Source of the DNA: Myxococcales bacterium
GTDB lineage: Bacteria; Myxococcota_A; Polyangia; Haliangiales; Haliangiaceae
Length of the DNA stretch: 39,384 bases
NCBI GenBank assembly: GCA_011526095.1
Contig: WYBA01000372.1
Span: 1-39,384, forward strand
Direction of reading: 5' to 3'
Within the stretch, counting starts at the first letter, position 1, and each line of letters begins with the position of its first letter. Positions 8,129 to 18,386 of this stretch are shown here, piece by piece. The translations under genes and the position numbers were made by a program. Below the pieces are notes generated by a model that did no database searches, was not told the DNA's origin, and worked only from the letters and a program-made list of their open reading frames with translations.

Positions 8129-8790
8129 GAAAACCCCTTCTCCTGCTGCTCTGGCTCTGGATGTGCGGCATCATCGTCGCCGCCTACCACTGGGCGCCGC
8201 TCGCCGAGGGGTTCAAGGGGGACTCGAGCCGCATCCTGTTCTTCCACGTCCCCGTGGCCTGGGTTTCGTTCGTCGCCTTCATGGCCGCCGGCGTCTCGAG
8301 CCTCCGCTTTCTCGCCGGTCGGCGGGAGGCGCGGCACGACCGCTCGGCCGCCGTGGCCGTCGAGCTGGGGCTGCTCTTCGCCCTGCTGGCGACGCTGACC
8401 GGCGCCATCTGGGCGCGCATCGAGTGGGGCGCCTGGTGGAACTGGGATCCGCGCCAGACCTCGATCGTCGTCGCGATGCTCTTCTACGCCGCCTACCTGG
8501 CGCTGCGCTCGGCGATCGCCGATCAGGAGTCGCGCGGCCGTCTGTCGGCGGCCTACGCCACGCTCGGCCTCGTGGTGGCGCCGTTCTTCTACTTCATCCT
8601 GCCGCGCCTCGCCTTCACGCTGCACCCGGAGCCGGTGGTCAACGCGAGCGGCGAAGTCGACGTCGATCCGCGCATGCTCGCCGTCCTGCTGGCGAGCTCG
8701 GCCGGATTCACCGTCCTCTACTTCTGGATTCACCGCCTGCGCGCGCGGCTCGCCGGAATCGAGCTGCGCCGCGACGAAGGGACCGAATAA
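8125..8790 (+). CDS. ccmC: Haem-handling protein CcmC
   Basis: This 221-residue protein with six membrane spans carries the tryptophan-rich WWD haem-binding motif WGAWWNWDPRQT at residues 101-112. It also has FFHVPVAWVSF early (about 40-50), which supplies one of the conserved histidines, and a second candidate His (TLHPEPVV). CcmC presents haem to CcmE on the outer face of the inner membrane. Start and stop overlap ccmB and the ccmD-like gene by four bases and one base respectively, typical of a coupled operon. Confidence 0.95.
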   Translation: MRKPLLLLLWLWMCGIIVAAYHWAPLAEGFKGDSSRILFFHVPVAWVSFVAFMAAGVSSLRFLAGRREARHDRSAAVAVELGLLFALLATLTGAIWARIEWGAWWNWDPRQTSIVVAMLFYAAYLALRSAIADQESRGRLSAAYATLGLVVAPFFYFILPRLAFTLHPEPVVNASGEVDVDPRMLAVLLASSAGFTVLYFWIHRLRARLAGIELRRDEGTE

Positions 8791-8900
8791 TGGGTGGACC
8801 TGTCTGGGTCACTGCCGTCAATCTCGTCATCTGGAGCGGCATCTTCTTCTACCTCCTCCGGCTGGACCGGAAGGTGGACGAACTGGAGAGAGACCGATGA
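8790..8900 (+). CDS. ccmD: CcmD-like small membrane protein
   Basis: A 36-residue ORF begins at the ATG that shares one base with the ccmC stop codon and ends in an ATGA overlap with ccmE. It holds one hydrophobic segment (VWVTAVNLVIWSGIFFYLLR) followed by a charged tail LDRKVDELERDR. Size, single membrane span, charged C-terminus and place between ccmC and ccmE are exactly those of CcmD, which stabilises the CcmC-CcmE complex. Sequence conservation in CcmD is low, so the name rests mainly on position and topology. Confidence 0.8.
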   Translation: MGGPVWVTAVNLVIWSGIFFYLLRLDRKVDELERDR

Positions 8901-9292
8901 GCCGTCGCGCCTGGACCGTGATCGGAGTCGTCCTGCTGGTGGCCTTCGCCGGCTTCGCCTTCGCCTCGTTCCGCACCAGCCTGACGCCGTACGTGTCGTA
9001 CGCGGAGGCGCAGCGCGCCCCCCGCACCGTGCAGGTGGCCGGTGCCCTCGAGCAGGGCAGCACCTCGTATGACGAGGTCGCCACCACGCTCCACTTCGTG
9101 CTGCGCGATCCGGAGACGGGCGCCACGATGCCGGTGGAGTACGACGGCGTCAAGCCGGCGAACTTCGAGGATGCCATCTCGATCGTCGCCATCGGACGCT
9201 GGGACGCCGGCCAGTCGCGCTTCGCCGCCGGCAAGCTGCTGGTCAAGTGCCCGAGCAAGTACCAGGGGGCGGAAGTGAAGGAGTACTCCTGA
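8897..9292 (+). CDS. ccmE: Haem chaperone CcmE, Cys-x3-Tyr variant
   Basis: This 131-residue protein has an N-terminal membrane anchor (about 7-24) and the OB-fold of CcmE (TVQVAGALEQG, TLHFVLRDPETG, VEYDGVKPANFEDA). Classical CcmE binds haem covalently through the His of an HxxxY motif near the C-terminus. Here the matching position reads VKCPSKYQG, so Cys118 replaces the His and Tyr122 is kept. This C-x3-Y form is known from Desulfovibrio and archaeal CcmE, where the system lacks CcmH. The gene overlaps ccmD and ccmF by a few bases. The protein is complete and no frameshift is seen, so the substitution looks natural. Confidence 0.92.
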   Translation: MSRRAWTVIGVVLLVAFAGFAFASFRTSLTPYVSYAEAQRAPRTVQVAGALEQGSTSYDEVATTLHFVLRDPETGATMPVEYDGVKPANFEDAISIVAIGRWDAGQSRFAAGKLLVKCPSKYQGAEVKEYS

Positions 9293-11553
9293 TGACCGCC
9301 CTGGCCGGCTACTACCTGCCCGGCGCCATCGCGCTCTGGTGCGCCGTCGTCTTCGCCCTGGCGACTCTCTGGGGCTATGCCGACCTCCACCGCGGCGACG
9401 AGTCGGCGCGCCCCTTCGCCCGGCGCTCTTACCTCTTCTTCACCCTCGCCATCGTCGCCTCGGCGATCGTGCTCGGCATCGCGCTGGCGCGGCGGGACTT
9501 CCGCGTCGACTACGTCTTCCAGTACACCGGACTCGAGCTGCCGTGGCACTACCAGATCGCCGCTTTCTGGGCCGGCCAGAAGGGGAGTTTTCTGATCTGG
9601 CTGCTGTTCGGCGCGCTGATCGGCGTGCCGCTGATGCGCACCGCCGGCCGGCACGAGGCCCCGGTGATGGGGATCTACCTGCTGGCGCAGCTCGGCCTGC
9701 TGCTGATTCTGGTGCGCGAAAACCCCTTCACCATGCTGCCGCAGGCGCCAGCGGACGGGCAGGGGCTCAACCCGCTGCTGCAGGATGACTGGATGGTCAT
9801 CCACCCGCCGATCATGTTCGTCGGCTATGCCCTCGCCGCGGTCCCGTTCGCTTTCGCCATGGCAGCGCTGTTCAAGCGCGACACCTCGGAGTGGGCGGCA
9901 CGCGCTTTCCCGTGGGCGCTGGCCGGCTTCCTCGTCCTGGGTGCGGCGATCCTGCTCGGCGGCTACTGGGCCTACGCCACTCTCGGCTGGGGTGGCTACT
10001 GGGGCTGGGATCCGGTCGAGAACGCTTCGCTGATCCCCTGGCTGCTCGGCACGGCGCTCGTCCACGGGCTCTACCTCGAGCGCACCCGCGGCCGCTACCG
10101 GCGGATCAATCTGGTGCTCGCCTCGCTGGTCTTCCTCTCGGTCCTCTACGGGACCTTTCTCACCCGCTCGGGCGTGCTGGCGGACTTCTCGGTGCACAGC
10201 TTCGTCGACCTCGGCATCTCCGGCTGGCTGATCGCCATCATGGCCTTCTTCGGCGGCATGGCGGTGCTGCTGCTCGGCACCCGGCTGCGCCACGTCGAAA
10301 CCGCCGACAATGCCGATCCGGCATTGTCGCGCGGCACCTTCCTGGTGCTCGCCACGATCGCGATCCTGGTCTGCGCGATCGTCGTCACGGCGGGAACCTC
10401 GGCGCCCATCCTCACCCGCTTCCTCGAGAACCCGGGGCAGGTCGGCCCCGAGTTCTACAACCGGGTCAATCTGCCGATCGCGTTGCTGGTCGCCTTCCTG
10501 CTGGCGCTGGTGCCGTTCCTCACCTGGCGCGGCGAGGAGGGGTTGCGCGCGGTGCTGCGCAAGGCGGCCCCGGGTCTTGCCTTCGGTTTCCTCGCCACCT
10601 GCGGCGCGGTCGGCCTCGGCGTGCACGACCCGTTCCACATCCTCTTCCTCTTCCTCGCGCTCACCGCGCTGGCGACCAATCTGACCCGCTTCGCCTCCCT
10701 CGCCCGGGTCGGCAAGGTGGCGAGCGCCGGCGGCTACCTGGCGCACGTCGGCGTCGGCATCATCCTCGTCGGCTTCCTCGCCTCGTCGGCCTACGACGAG
10801 AGCGTCAAGGTGACGCTGGTGCAGGGCCAGCCGGTCGACGTCGGCGCTTACTCGCTGACCTTCGAGCGCTTCCTCGAGCGCCAGGGGCGCGAGAAGGAGC
10901 GCGCCGAGGTGACGGTCAGCCGTGACGGCGGGAAGGTCTGGACCGCCTACCCGAAGATCTTCGTCAATGAACGCTCGCGCCAGCTGATGGTCAATCCCGA
11001 CATTCGCAGCACGATGCTGGCCGACCTCTACCTCTCGCCGCTCGAGTACGATCCCGGCCGCGCCGCCGGGTTCGGCGAGCTGAGCCTGCGCAAGGGAGAG
11101 GTGACGCGCATCGGCGAGGCCGAGATCCGCTTCGTCGGCTTCGATCTCGAGCACGGCGGCAACGCCATGGCCCAGATGTCGGCCGGGGACCCGGTATCGG
11201 TGGGAGCCGTGCTCGAGGTGACGCGCGGCGGCGCCGCCGAGCGCGTCGAGCCCGTCTACCGCTTCCGCTCCGACGGCGAAGTCGAATTCCCGCCCGTCAC
11301 GCTGGCCGGCGGCGGGCGCATCGCGGTGGGAGGAATCGACGCCACCGCCGGCGCGGTCCGGCTGCTCGTCGAAGGGCTCGGGGAGGCACAGGGGATCCCC
11401 GCCAGGCTGTCGCTCGACGTGACGCGCAAGCCGCTGGTGCAGGCGGTCTGGTGGGGGATGTACGTCATCCTCGCCGGCGGAATTCTCGCGCTGGTGGCGC
11501 GGGCGAAGCAGGTCCGCCGGCTCGGCGCGGCCGCGCAGCCGTCCGGCTCCTGA
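9292..11553 (+). CDS. ccmF: Cytochrome c haem lyase subunit CcmF
   Basis: The ATG at 9292 overlaps the ccmE stop and gives 753 residues, somewhat longer than typical CcmF (about 650). It is a multi-span membrane protein with the WWD haem-binding motif WGGYWGWDPVENASLIPW at residues 233-250, and the family stretches HYQIAAFWAGQKGSFLIW and VIHPPIMFVGYA. After about residue 500 follows a large periplasmic domain (about 515-725), then a last membrane span. CcmF joins haem from CcmE to apocytochrome c. It is the last ccm gene here. No ccmG or ccmH follows, and the next gene lies on the opposite strand 19 bases away. Confidence 0.95.
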   Translation: MTALAGYYLPGAIALWCAVVFALATLWGYADLHRGDESARPFARRSYLFFTLAIVASAIVLGIALARRDFRVDYVFQYTGLELPWHYQIAAFWAGQKGSFLIWLLFGALIGVPLMRTAGRHEAPVMGIYLLAQLGLLLILVRENPFTMLPQAPADGQGLNPLLQDDWMVIHPPIMFVGYALAAVPFAFAMAALFKRDTSEWAARAFPWALAGFLVLGAAILLGGYWAYATLGWGGYWGWDPVENASLIPWLLGTALVHGLYLERTRGRYRRINLVLASLVFLSVLYGTFLTRSGVLADFSVHSFVDLGISGWLIAIMAFFGGMAVLLLGTRLRHVETADNADPALSRGTFLVLATIAILVCAIVVTAGTSAPILTRFLENPGQVGPEFYNRVNLPIALLVAFLLALVPFLTWRGEEGLRAVLRKAAPGLAFGFLATCGAVGLGVHDPFHILFLFLALTALATNLTRFASLARVGKVASAGGYLAHVGVGIILVGFLASSAYDESVKVTLVQGQPVDVGAYSLTFERFLERQGREKERAEVTVSRDGGKVWTAYPKIFVNERSRQLMVNPDIRSTMLADLYLSPLEYDPGRAAGFGELSLRKGEVTRIGEAEIRFVGFDLEHGGNAMAQMSAGDPVSVGAVLEVTRGGAAERVEPVYRFRSDGEVEFPPVTLAGGGRIAVGGIDATAGAVRLLVEGLGEAQGIPARLSLDVTRKPLVQAVWWGMYVILAGGILALVARAKQVRRLGAAAQPSGS

Positions 11554-11572
11554 CGACGGAAAGCAGCGGCGC

Positions 11573-12319
11573 TCAGACGCCGAGGGTCAGGCGATCGGCG
11601 AGAATCTTCGGCAGGCCGGCCTCGAGGATGCGCTCGCCGGCCCGCTCGATGGCGTAGGGAACCCGGTACCAGCGCACCAGGCGGGCCTGGGTGTCGAAGG
11701 TCATATAGGCCGCGCGCGGATCACGGTCGCGCGGCTGTCCGACCGAGCCCGGATTGATCAGGTAGCGCAGCCCGGGCTCGATGCGGATCGTTCCGGTGGA
11801 ACCCTGGAGCAGCGCCACCCGCACTTCGCGTCCCTGCGCGACGAAGATCGAGGGGACGTGGGTGTGGCCGAAGAAGGCGACCTGGCCGCTCCACAGGTTA
11901 AACGCCTCCCAGGCTTCGTAGACCGAGAAGAGGTACTGATCCTCGTCGGCCGGTGAGCCGTGGCAGAGGGTCACCTCTCCCGGCGCGTCGATCGGCCCCT
12001 GCGGCAGCTCGCGCACGAAGCGCAGGTTCGTCTTCGTCAGTTTGGCGGTGGTCCAGCGCGCCGCCTGCAGCGCCGCCTGATTGAAGTTCTCTCCGGACTC
12101 GATCTCGGCGACCACCTTGTCGTGGTTCCCGCGGATCTTCCACACGGGACCCGGCAGCTGCCGGCGGACGTCCTCGACCACTTTGTTGGGGCCGGCACCG
12201 TAGCCGACGAGGTCACCGAGCAGAAAGGTGCCGTCGAAGTGTTTGCGGCGGACCCGGCGCAGGACGGCGGAGAGGGCGTCCTGGTTGCCGTGCAGATCCG
12301 AGAGGATCAGGTAGAGCAC
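11573..12319 (-). CDS. Calcineurin-like metallophosphoesterase
   Basis: This 248-residue protein shows the metal-binding signature of the YfcE/phosphodiesterase-like family: SDLHGN (7-12), GDLVGYG (about 35-41), GNHD (about 64-67), CHGSP (about 119-123) and GHTH (about 151-154). These residues coordinate a two-metal centre that hydrolyses phosphodiesters or phosphomonoesters. It has no signal peptide and is cytosolic. The GTG start lies within the 3' end of shikimate kinase (13-base overlap), so the two are co-transcribed. The natural substrate is unknown. Relatives in this group are often annotated as protein or nucleotide phosphatases without proof. Confidence 0.9.
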   Translation of the reverse strand: MLYLILSDLHGNQDALSAVLRRVRRKHFDGTFLLGDLVGYGAGPNKVVEDVRRQLPGPVWKIRGNHDKVVAEIESGENFNQAALQAARWTTAKLTKTNLRFVRELPQGPIDAPGEVTLCHGSPADEDQYLFSVYEAWEAFNLWSGQVAFFGHTHVPSIFVAQGREVRVALLQGSTGTIRIEPGLRYLINPGSVGQPRDRDPRAAYMTFDTQARLVRWYRVPYAIERAGERILEAGLPKILADRLTLGV

Positions 12320-12828
12320 GCCGCCTCCGGCAGCCGGAGCGAAAGACGGATGCGCGCCGCGATCTCGGCCGGTGTTTCGTCCCGGCCGATCTCGACCGTC
12401 AGGTCCGCCGCGCGGTAGTGCGGCAGCCGTTCCCGGTAGAGCGCCAGGGCCGCGGTCTCGTCGCGGAAGAGCGGCCGGTCCTGCTTGCCCAGCGGGCCGA
12501 TGCGCTGCATCAGCGTTTCGAAGGCCGGATGGAGCCAGACCACCGTGCCCGCCCGCCGCGCCGCCGCGAGGTTCGCGGGGTCCGCGAGCGTCCCGCCTCC
12601 CGTGGCCACCACCACGGAGTCCCGGATGGTCGTGGCGAGGAGCAGCTCGCGCTCCCGGCGGCGAAACTCCGCCTCCCCCTGGCGCGCGAAGATCTCGCGC
12701 ACCGTGGCACCCGCCAGCCGTTCGATCTCGGCGTCCAGATCGACGAGCTGCCAGCCCAGGGACCGGGCGAGCTCCGCGCCGACGGTGGATTTGCCGGCGC
12801 CCATGAAGCCGGTCAGAAAGATCCGCAC
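12307..12828 (-). CDS. aroK: Shikimate kinase
   Basis: This 173-residue protein has the Walker A loop GFMGAGKST (about 7-15), the shikimate-binding DLDAEIE (about 31-37), FRRRE (about 56-60) and the glycine motif ATGGGT (about 75-80). The lid region contains RPLFRDE, with the conserved Arg-Pro-Leu. It phosphorylates the 3-hydroxyl of shikimate with ATP in aromatic amino acid synthesis, in the cytosol. The length is normal. The start is GTG. It lies 64 bases downstream of accC and overlaps the metallophosphoesterase gene. No other aro gene is nearby. Confidence 0.95.
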   Translation of the reverse strand: MRIFLTGFMGAGKSTVGAELARSLGWQLVDLDAEIERLAGATVREIFARQGEAEFRRRERELLLATTIRDSVVVATGGGTLADPANLAAARRAGTVVWLHPAFETLMQRIGPLGKQDRPLFRDETAALALYRERLPHYRAADLTVEIGRDETPAEIAARIRLSLRLPEAACST

Positions 12829-12892
12829 CGCGCAGCCGCCGCCGAGCCTCCCGCGGGAGGACGCGCCGCCAGGAGCGGCCGCGGTGTCGCGG

Positions 12893-14254
<1,362 letters not shown>

Positions 14255-14270
14255 CAGGCGGGCTGGCCGC

Positions 14271-14600
<330 letters not shown>

Positions 14601-17600
14601 GTGAGCTTCATCAACGTCTTCATCAAGCGAGCCGTCTTCTCGCTGATGCTGACCGTGGGCCTGGTGGTCTTCGGTCTGTTCAGCTACCCGAAGATCGGCG
14701 TCGACCTGTTCCCGTCGGTCGAGTTCCCCGTCGTCACGGTCACCGTCGTCTACCCGGGTGCCGATCCGGCGTCGATGGAGACCAAGGTCGCCAAGCCGAT
14801 CGAGGACGCGCTGTCGTCGATGGCCGGGATCAAGGTCCTGCAGTCGGTGAACCTGGAGAGCGCCACCAACGTCATCATCCAGTTCGAGCTCGACGTCGAC
14901 GCCGACCAGGCGGCGCAGGACGTCCGGGACCGGATCTCCGCGATCGAGAACCAGCTGCCATCGGCGGTCGAGGCGCCGAAGATCCAGAAGTTCGACGTCG
15001 GCGCCGCGCCGATCATGTCGCTGGCGCTGGCCGGCGAGCTGCCGCCGCGCGTGCTGACCGAGCTCGCCGACGACGTGGTCAAGGAGCGGATCCAGCGCAT
15101 CGCCGGCGTCGGCAACGTCGAGATCGTCGGCGGGCGGCCGCGCGAGATCCACGTCCGCCTCGATCTATCCAAGCTCGCGGCCCGCGGGCTGACCCCCGGC
15201 GACGTCGCGATGGCGCTGCAGGGCGGCAACCTCGAGCTGCCGGCCGGGCGCGTCGAGGAAGGTACCACCGAGCTCGTCGTCACGACCAAGGGCGCGTTCG
15301 ACACGCTCCAGGCGATCGCCGACGCGCCGATCGCCTCGGGGCCCGGGTTCGCGGTCCGCGTCGGCGACGTCGCCGAGGTCGTCGACGACGTCGCGCAGAA
15401 GCGCTCGCACGCCTCGCTCGATGGACGCTCCGCGGTCGCGCTCGTCGTCCAGAAGGCGTCCGGGTCCAACACCCTCGCGGTCGTCAAGAAGATCCGCGCC
15501 GAGCTCGACGTGCTCGCGCCGCAGCTCGCGCGCGACGGCGCGGCGCTGACGGTGACCAGTGACACCTCGCCGTTCATCGAGCGGTCGTTCCATGAGGTCC
15601 AGTTCGATCTCGTGCTCGGCGGCATCCTGGCGATCGTGATCGTCTTCGGGTTCCTGCGTGACTGGCGGGCGACGTTCATCAGCGCGCTCGCGCTGCCGAC
15701 CAGCGTCATCGCGACGATCTGGTTCATCGATCTGTGGGGGTTCACGTTCAACCAGATGACGATGCTGGCGCTGAGCCTGTCGATCGGCCTGCTGATCGAT
15801 GACGCGATCGTCGTGATCGAGAACATCCACCGCCACCTCGAGATGGGCAAGACGCCGATGCGGGCGGCGCGAGAGGGGACGGCGGAGATCGGCCTGGCGG
15901 TGCTGGCGACGACGCTGTCGATCGTCGCGGTGTTCGTGCCGGTCGCGACGATGCAGGGCATCGTCGGTCGGTTCATGTTCCAGTTCGGTGTCACCGTCGC
16001 GGTCGCGGTGCTGGTGTCGCTGTTCGTGTCGTTCACGCTGACGCCGATGCTGTCGGCGCGGATGCTCAAGGTCCACCACGGCAAGCAGTTCATCCTGTCG
16101 CGGTGGATCGAGGCGGTGCTCACCGCGATCGAGCGCGCGTACCGGGCGACGCTGCGGCTCGCGCTGCGCCAGCGCGCGCTGACCCTGGTCGCGGCGTTCG
16201 CGACGCTGTTCGGCGCGTGCTTCCTGGTCACCCAGGTCAAGACCGAGTTCCTGCCGGCCGAGGATCGTTCGCAGTTCTCGATCGACGTCGAGCTGCCGAC
16301 CGGCACGTCGCTGGCGGCGACGACCGAGGTGATCGAGACGCTCGCCGCCGACGTCCGCGCCCACGCGCCCGGGGTCACGAACACGTTCGTGACGATCGGC
16401 GCCGGCGCCCAGGGGCAGGCGAACGTCGGCAAGGTCCAGGTCAACCTGACCCGGCCTCGCGCGCGCGCGTTCAAGCAGCAGGAGCTGATGGCGTGGGCGC
16501 GCGAGCGCTACGCGCCGCTGGTCGAGCGCGGGCTCAAGGTCTCGGTCAACGAGATCAACGCGGTGGGCGGCGACTCCGGGTTCAAGAGCCAGCCGATCCA
16601 GTTCAACCTGCGCGGCAAGGACATGGACCGGCTGATCGCGGCGGCCGAGGCGCTCAAGGACGAGCTACGCAAGAAGCCGGGCTTCGTCGACATCGACTCG
16701 ACCTACCGCGGTGGCAAGCCGCAGATCGAGATCGAGCCCGACCGGGCGGCCGCGGCCGAGGCCGGCGTGCCGGTCGCGTCGATCGCGATGACGCTGCGCG
16801 CGCTCGCGGCCCGCGACAAGGTCACCGAGTACAAGGACGGCCTGGACATCCACGAGGTGAAGGTGACGCTGGCGGAGGAGGACGAGGCGAGGTTCGCGTC
16901 GATGTCGAACCTGACCGTGCGCTCGACCGCCGGCGCGCTCGTGCCGCTCGACCAGGTGGTGACGGTCAAGCGCGGCCTGGGCCCGAGCCAGATCGATCGC
17001 CAGGCGCGCATGCGCCAGATCACCGTGCTCGCGGGCCTCGAGGGTCTCGCGCTTGGCGACGCCTCGGCGTACGTCGAGGCCGCGGCGAAGCGCGTCGTGC
17101 CGGCCGACATCGTCACCGAGACGTCCGGCATGGGTCAGATGATGGCCGAGTCGTTCGGCTACATGTTCGTCGCGCTGATCCTGGCGATCATCCTCGTCTA
17201 CATGATCCTCGCGGCCCAGTTCGAGAGCCTGATCCACCCGTTCACGATCATGCTGTCGCTGCCGCTGGCGGTGATCGGCGCGTTCGGTGGGCTGTACCTG
17301 GCCGGCCAGACGCTGAGCATCTTCTCGATGATCGGCCTGATCATGCTGATGGGCCTGGTCACCAAGAACGCGATCCTCCTGGTCGACTACGCCAACGGCC
17401 AGAAGGCGCAGGGGCTGTCGACGTTCGACGCGCTGCTCGTCGCCGGGCCGGTTCGCCTGCGGCCGATCCTGATGACGACCGCGGCGATGGTGCTCGGCAT
17501 GCTGCCGGTCGCGCTCGCGCTGGGCGAGGGCGGCGAGACCCGCGCGCCGATGGCGGTCGTCGTGATCGGCGGGCTGATCACCTCGACCGTGCTGACCCTG

Positions 17601-17693
17601 GTGGTGGTGCCGGTCGTGTACTCGCTGATCGAGGGCCTGCGACATCGCGTGTTCCGCCACAAGCCGCCCAAGGCCGAGGTCGTCGCGGAGTAG
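14601..17693 (+). CDS. RND-family efflux permease (HAE1 type)
   Basis: This 1030-residue protein is full length for the AcrB/MexB class. Hydrophobic helix 1 follows the start ([20 protein letters not shown]). Two large periplasmic loops lie between the first and second and the seventh and eighth spans. The proton relay Asp pair D400-D401 sits in [13 protein letters not shown] and the matching Lys922 in [12 protein letters not shown]. It exports hydrophobic or toxic compounds using the proton gradient, together with a membrane fusion protein and an outer-membrane channel, neither of which is in the window. The GTG start fits the conserved N-terminus and has GGAGG about 9 bases upstream. The partner genes were probably upstream, beyond the junction. 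Substrates are not predictable. Confidence 0.93.
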   Translation: MSFINVFIKRAVFSLMLTVGLVVFGLFSYPKIGVDLFPSVEFPVVTVTVVYPGADPASMETKVAKPIEDALSSMAGIKVLQSVNLESATNVIIQFELDVDADQAAQDVRDRISAIENQLPSAVEAPKIQKFDVGAAPIMSLALAGELPPRVLTELADDVVKERIQRIAGVGNVEIVGGRPREIHVRLDLSKLAARGLTPGDVAMALQGGNLELPAGRVEEGTTELVVTTKGAFDTLQAIADAPIASGPGFAVRVGDVAEVVDDVAQKRSHASLDGRSAVALVVQKASGSNTLAVVKKIRAELDVLAPQLARDGAALTVTSDTSPFIERSFHEVQFDLVLGGILAIVIVFGFLRDWRATFISALALPTSVIATIWFIDLWGFTFNQMTMLALSLSIGLLIDDAIVVIENIHRHLEMGKTPMRAAREGTAEIGLAVLATTLSIVAVFVPVATMQGIVGRFMFQFGVTVAVAVLVSLFVSFTLTPMLSARMLKVHHGKQFILSRWIEAVLTAIERAYRATLRLALRQRALTLVAAFATLFGACFLVTQVKTEFLPAEDRSQFSIDVELPTGTSLAATTEVIETLAADVRAHAPGVTNTFVTIGAGAQGQANVGKVQVNLTRPRARAFKQQELMAWARERYAPLVERGLKVSVNEINAVGGDSGFKSQPIQFNLRGKDMDRLIAAAEALKDELRKKPGFVDIDSTYRGGKPQIEIEPDRAAAAEAGVPVASIAMTLRALAARDKVTEYKDGLDIHEVKVTLAEEDEARFASMSNLTVRSTAGALVPLDQVVTVKRGLGPSQIDRQARMRQITVLAGLEGLALGDASAYVEAAAKRVVPADIVTETSGMGQMMAESFGYMFVALILAIILVYMILAAQFESLIHPFTIMLSLPLAVIGAFGGLYLAGQTLSIFSMIGLIMLMGLVTKNAILLVDYANGQKAQGLSTFDALLVAGPVRLRPILMTTAAMVLGMLPVALALGEGGETRAPMAVVVIGGLITSTVLTLVVVPVVYSLIEGLRHRVFRHKPPKAEVVAE

Positions 17694-17704
17694 CGGGGCC
17701 GCGG

Positions 17705-18355
17705 CTATCGCCCGAGCAGCGGCGCGACGACCGCGTCGAGCTCGCGCAGGATCGCGGGCAGCGTCGCGATCAGCTCGTGGCCGTCCTCGAGCTCGACCAG
17801 CCGGACGTGGCGGCGGGTCCGCGCGAACGCGCGGGAGCGCTCGATCGGCACGACGTCGTCGCCGGCGCCGTGCAGGATCAAGGTCGGCACGGCGACGTCG
17901 GGCTCGTCGGGCAGCGCGTCCATCTGGCGGGCGAACCCGGCGTGGACGCGGGTCGGGCCGCCGGTGGTGTGGTCGTGGACCTCGAGCCAGCCGTCGGTGA
18001 GCCACGCCGCCCAGCCGTCGGGGCCGAGGCGCTCGCGCCACCGCTCGCCGAACCCGAACGCGGGCGCGAGCAGCACCAGGCCGAACACCCGCGGATCGAG
18101 CTCGGCGACGTGCGCCGCGACGTAGCCGCCGAGGCTCGAGCCGATCAGCAGGGCGCGGTCGCGCGGGCCGCCGAGCGCCTCGCGGGTGCGCGCGACCATC
18201 GCCTCGAAGTCGAGCTGCTCGAGCGAGGGCGCGCGCAGGTCGAGGCGGTGGACGTCGAGGCCGAGCCGGCCGAGGTGCTCGGCGACGGCGACGCCCTTCT
18301 TCGAGCGCGGGCCGGAGGCGAAGCCGTGGAGGTAAAGGACGCGGGGCGCGGTCAC
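17705..18355 (-). CDS. Alpha/beta hydrolase, YqiA-like esterase
   Basis: This 216-residue single-domain protein opens with the strand-turn LYLHGFASGPRSKKG, typical of YqiA/UPF0227-type esterases. The nucleophile elbow is GSSLGG (about 92-97, catalytic Ser). Candidate Asp and His of the triad are in LHGAGDDVVP and DGHEL near the C-terminus. It has no signal peptide. The start is GTG. The gene converges on the RND permease, 11 bases apart, and begins 31 bases after the end of the double-protease gene, so it may be co-transcribed with that gene. Substrate unknown. Confidence 0.88.
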   Translation of the reverse strand: MTAPRVLYLHGFASGPRSKKGVAVAEHLGRLGLDVHRLDLRAPSLEQLDFEAMVARTREALGGPRDRALLIGSSLGGYVAAHVAELDPRVFGLVLLAPAFGFGERWRERLGPDGWAAWLTDGWLEVHDHTTGGPTRVHAGFARQMDALPDEPDVAVPTLILHGAGDDVVPIERSRAFARTRRHVRLVELEDGHELIATLPAILRELDAVVAPLLGR

Positions 18356-18386
18356 GGCCGGACCGTACCGCGCGGCGTCGTGGCGG

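Noticed and set aside
9247..9291. Earlier start for CcmF inside ccmE
   Set aside because: The added residues overlap the CcmE C-terminus and lack similarity to CcmF; the ATG at 9292 overlaps the ccmE stop as in the other ccm gene pairs.
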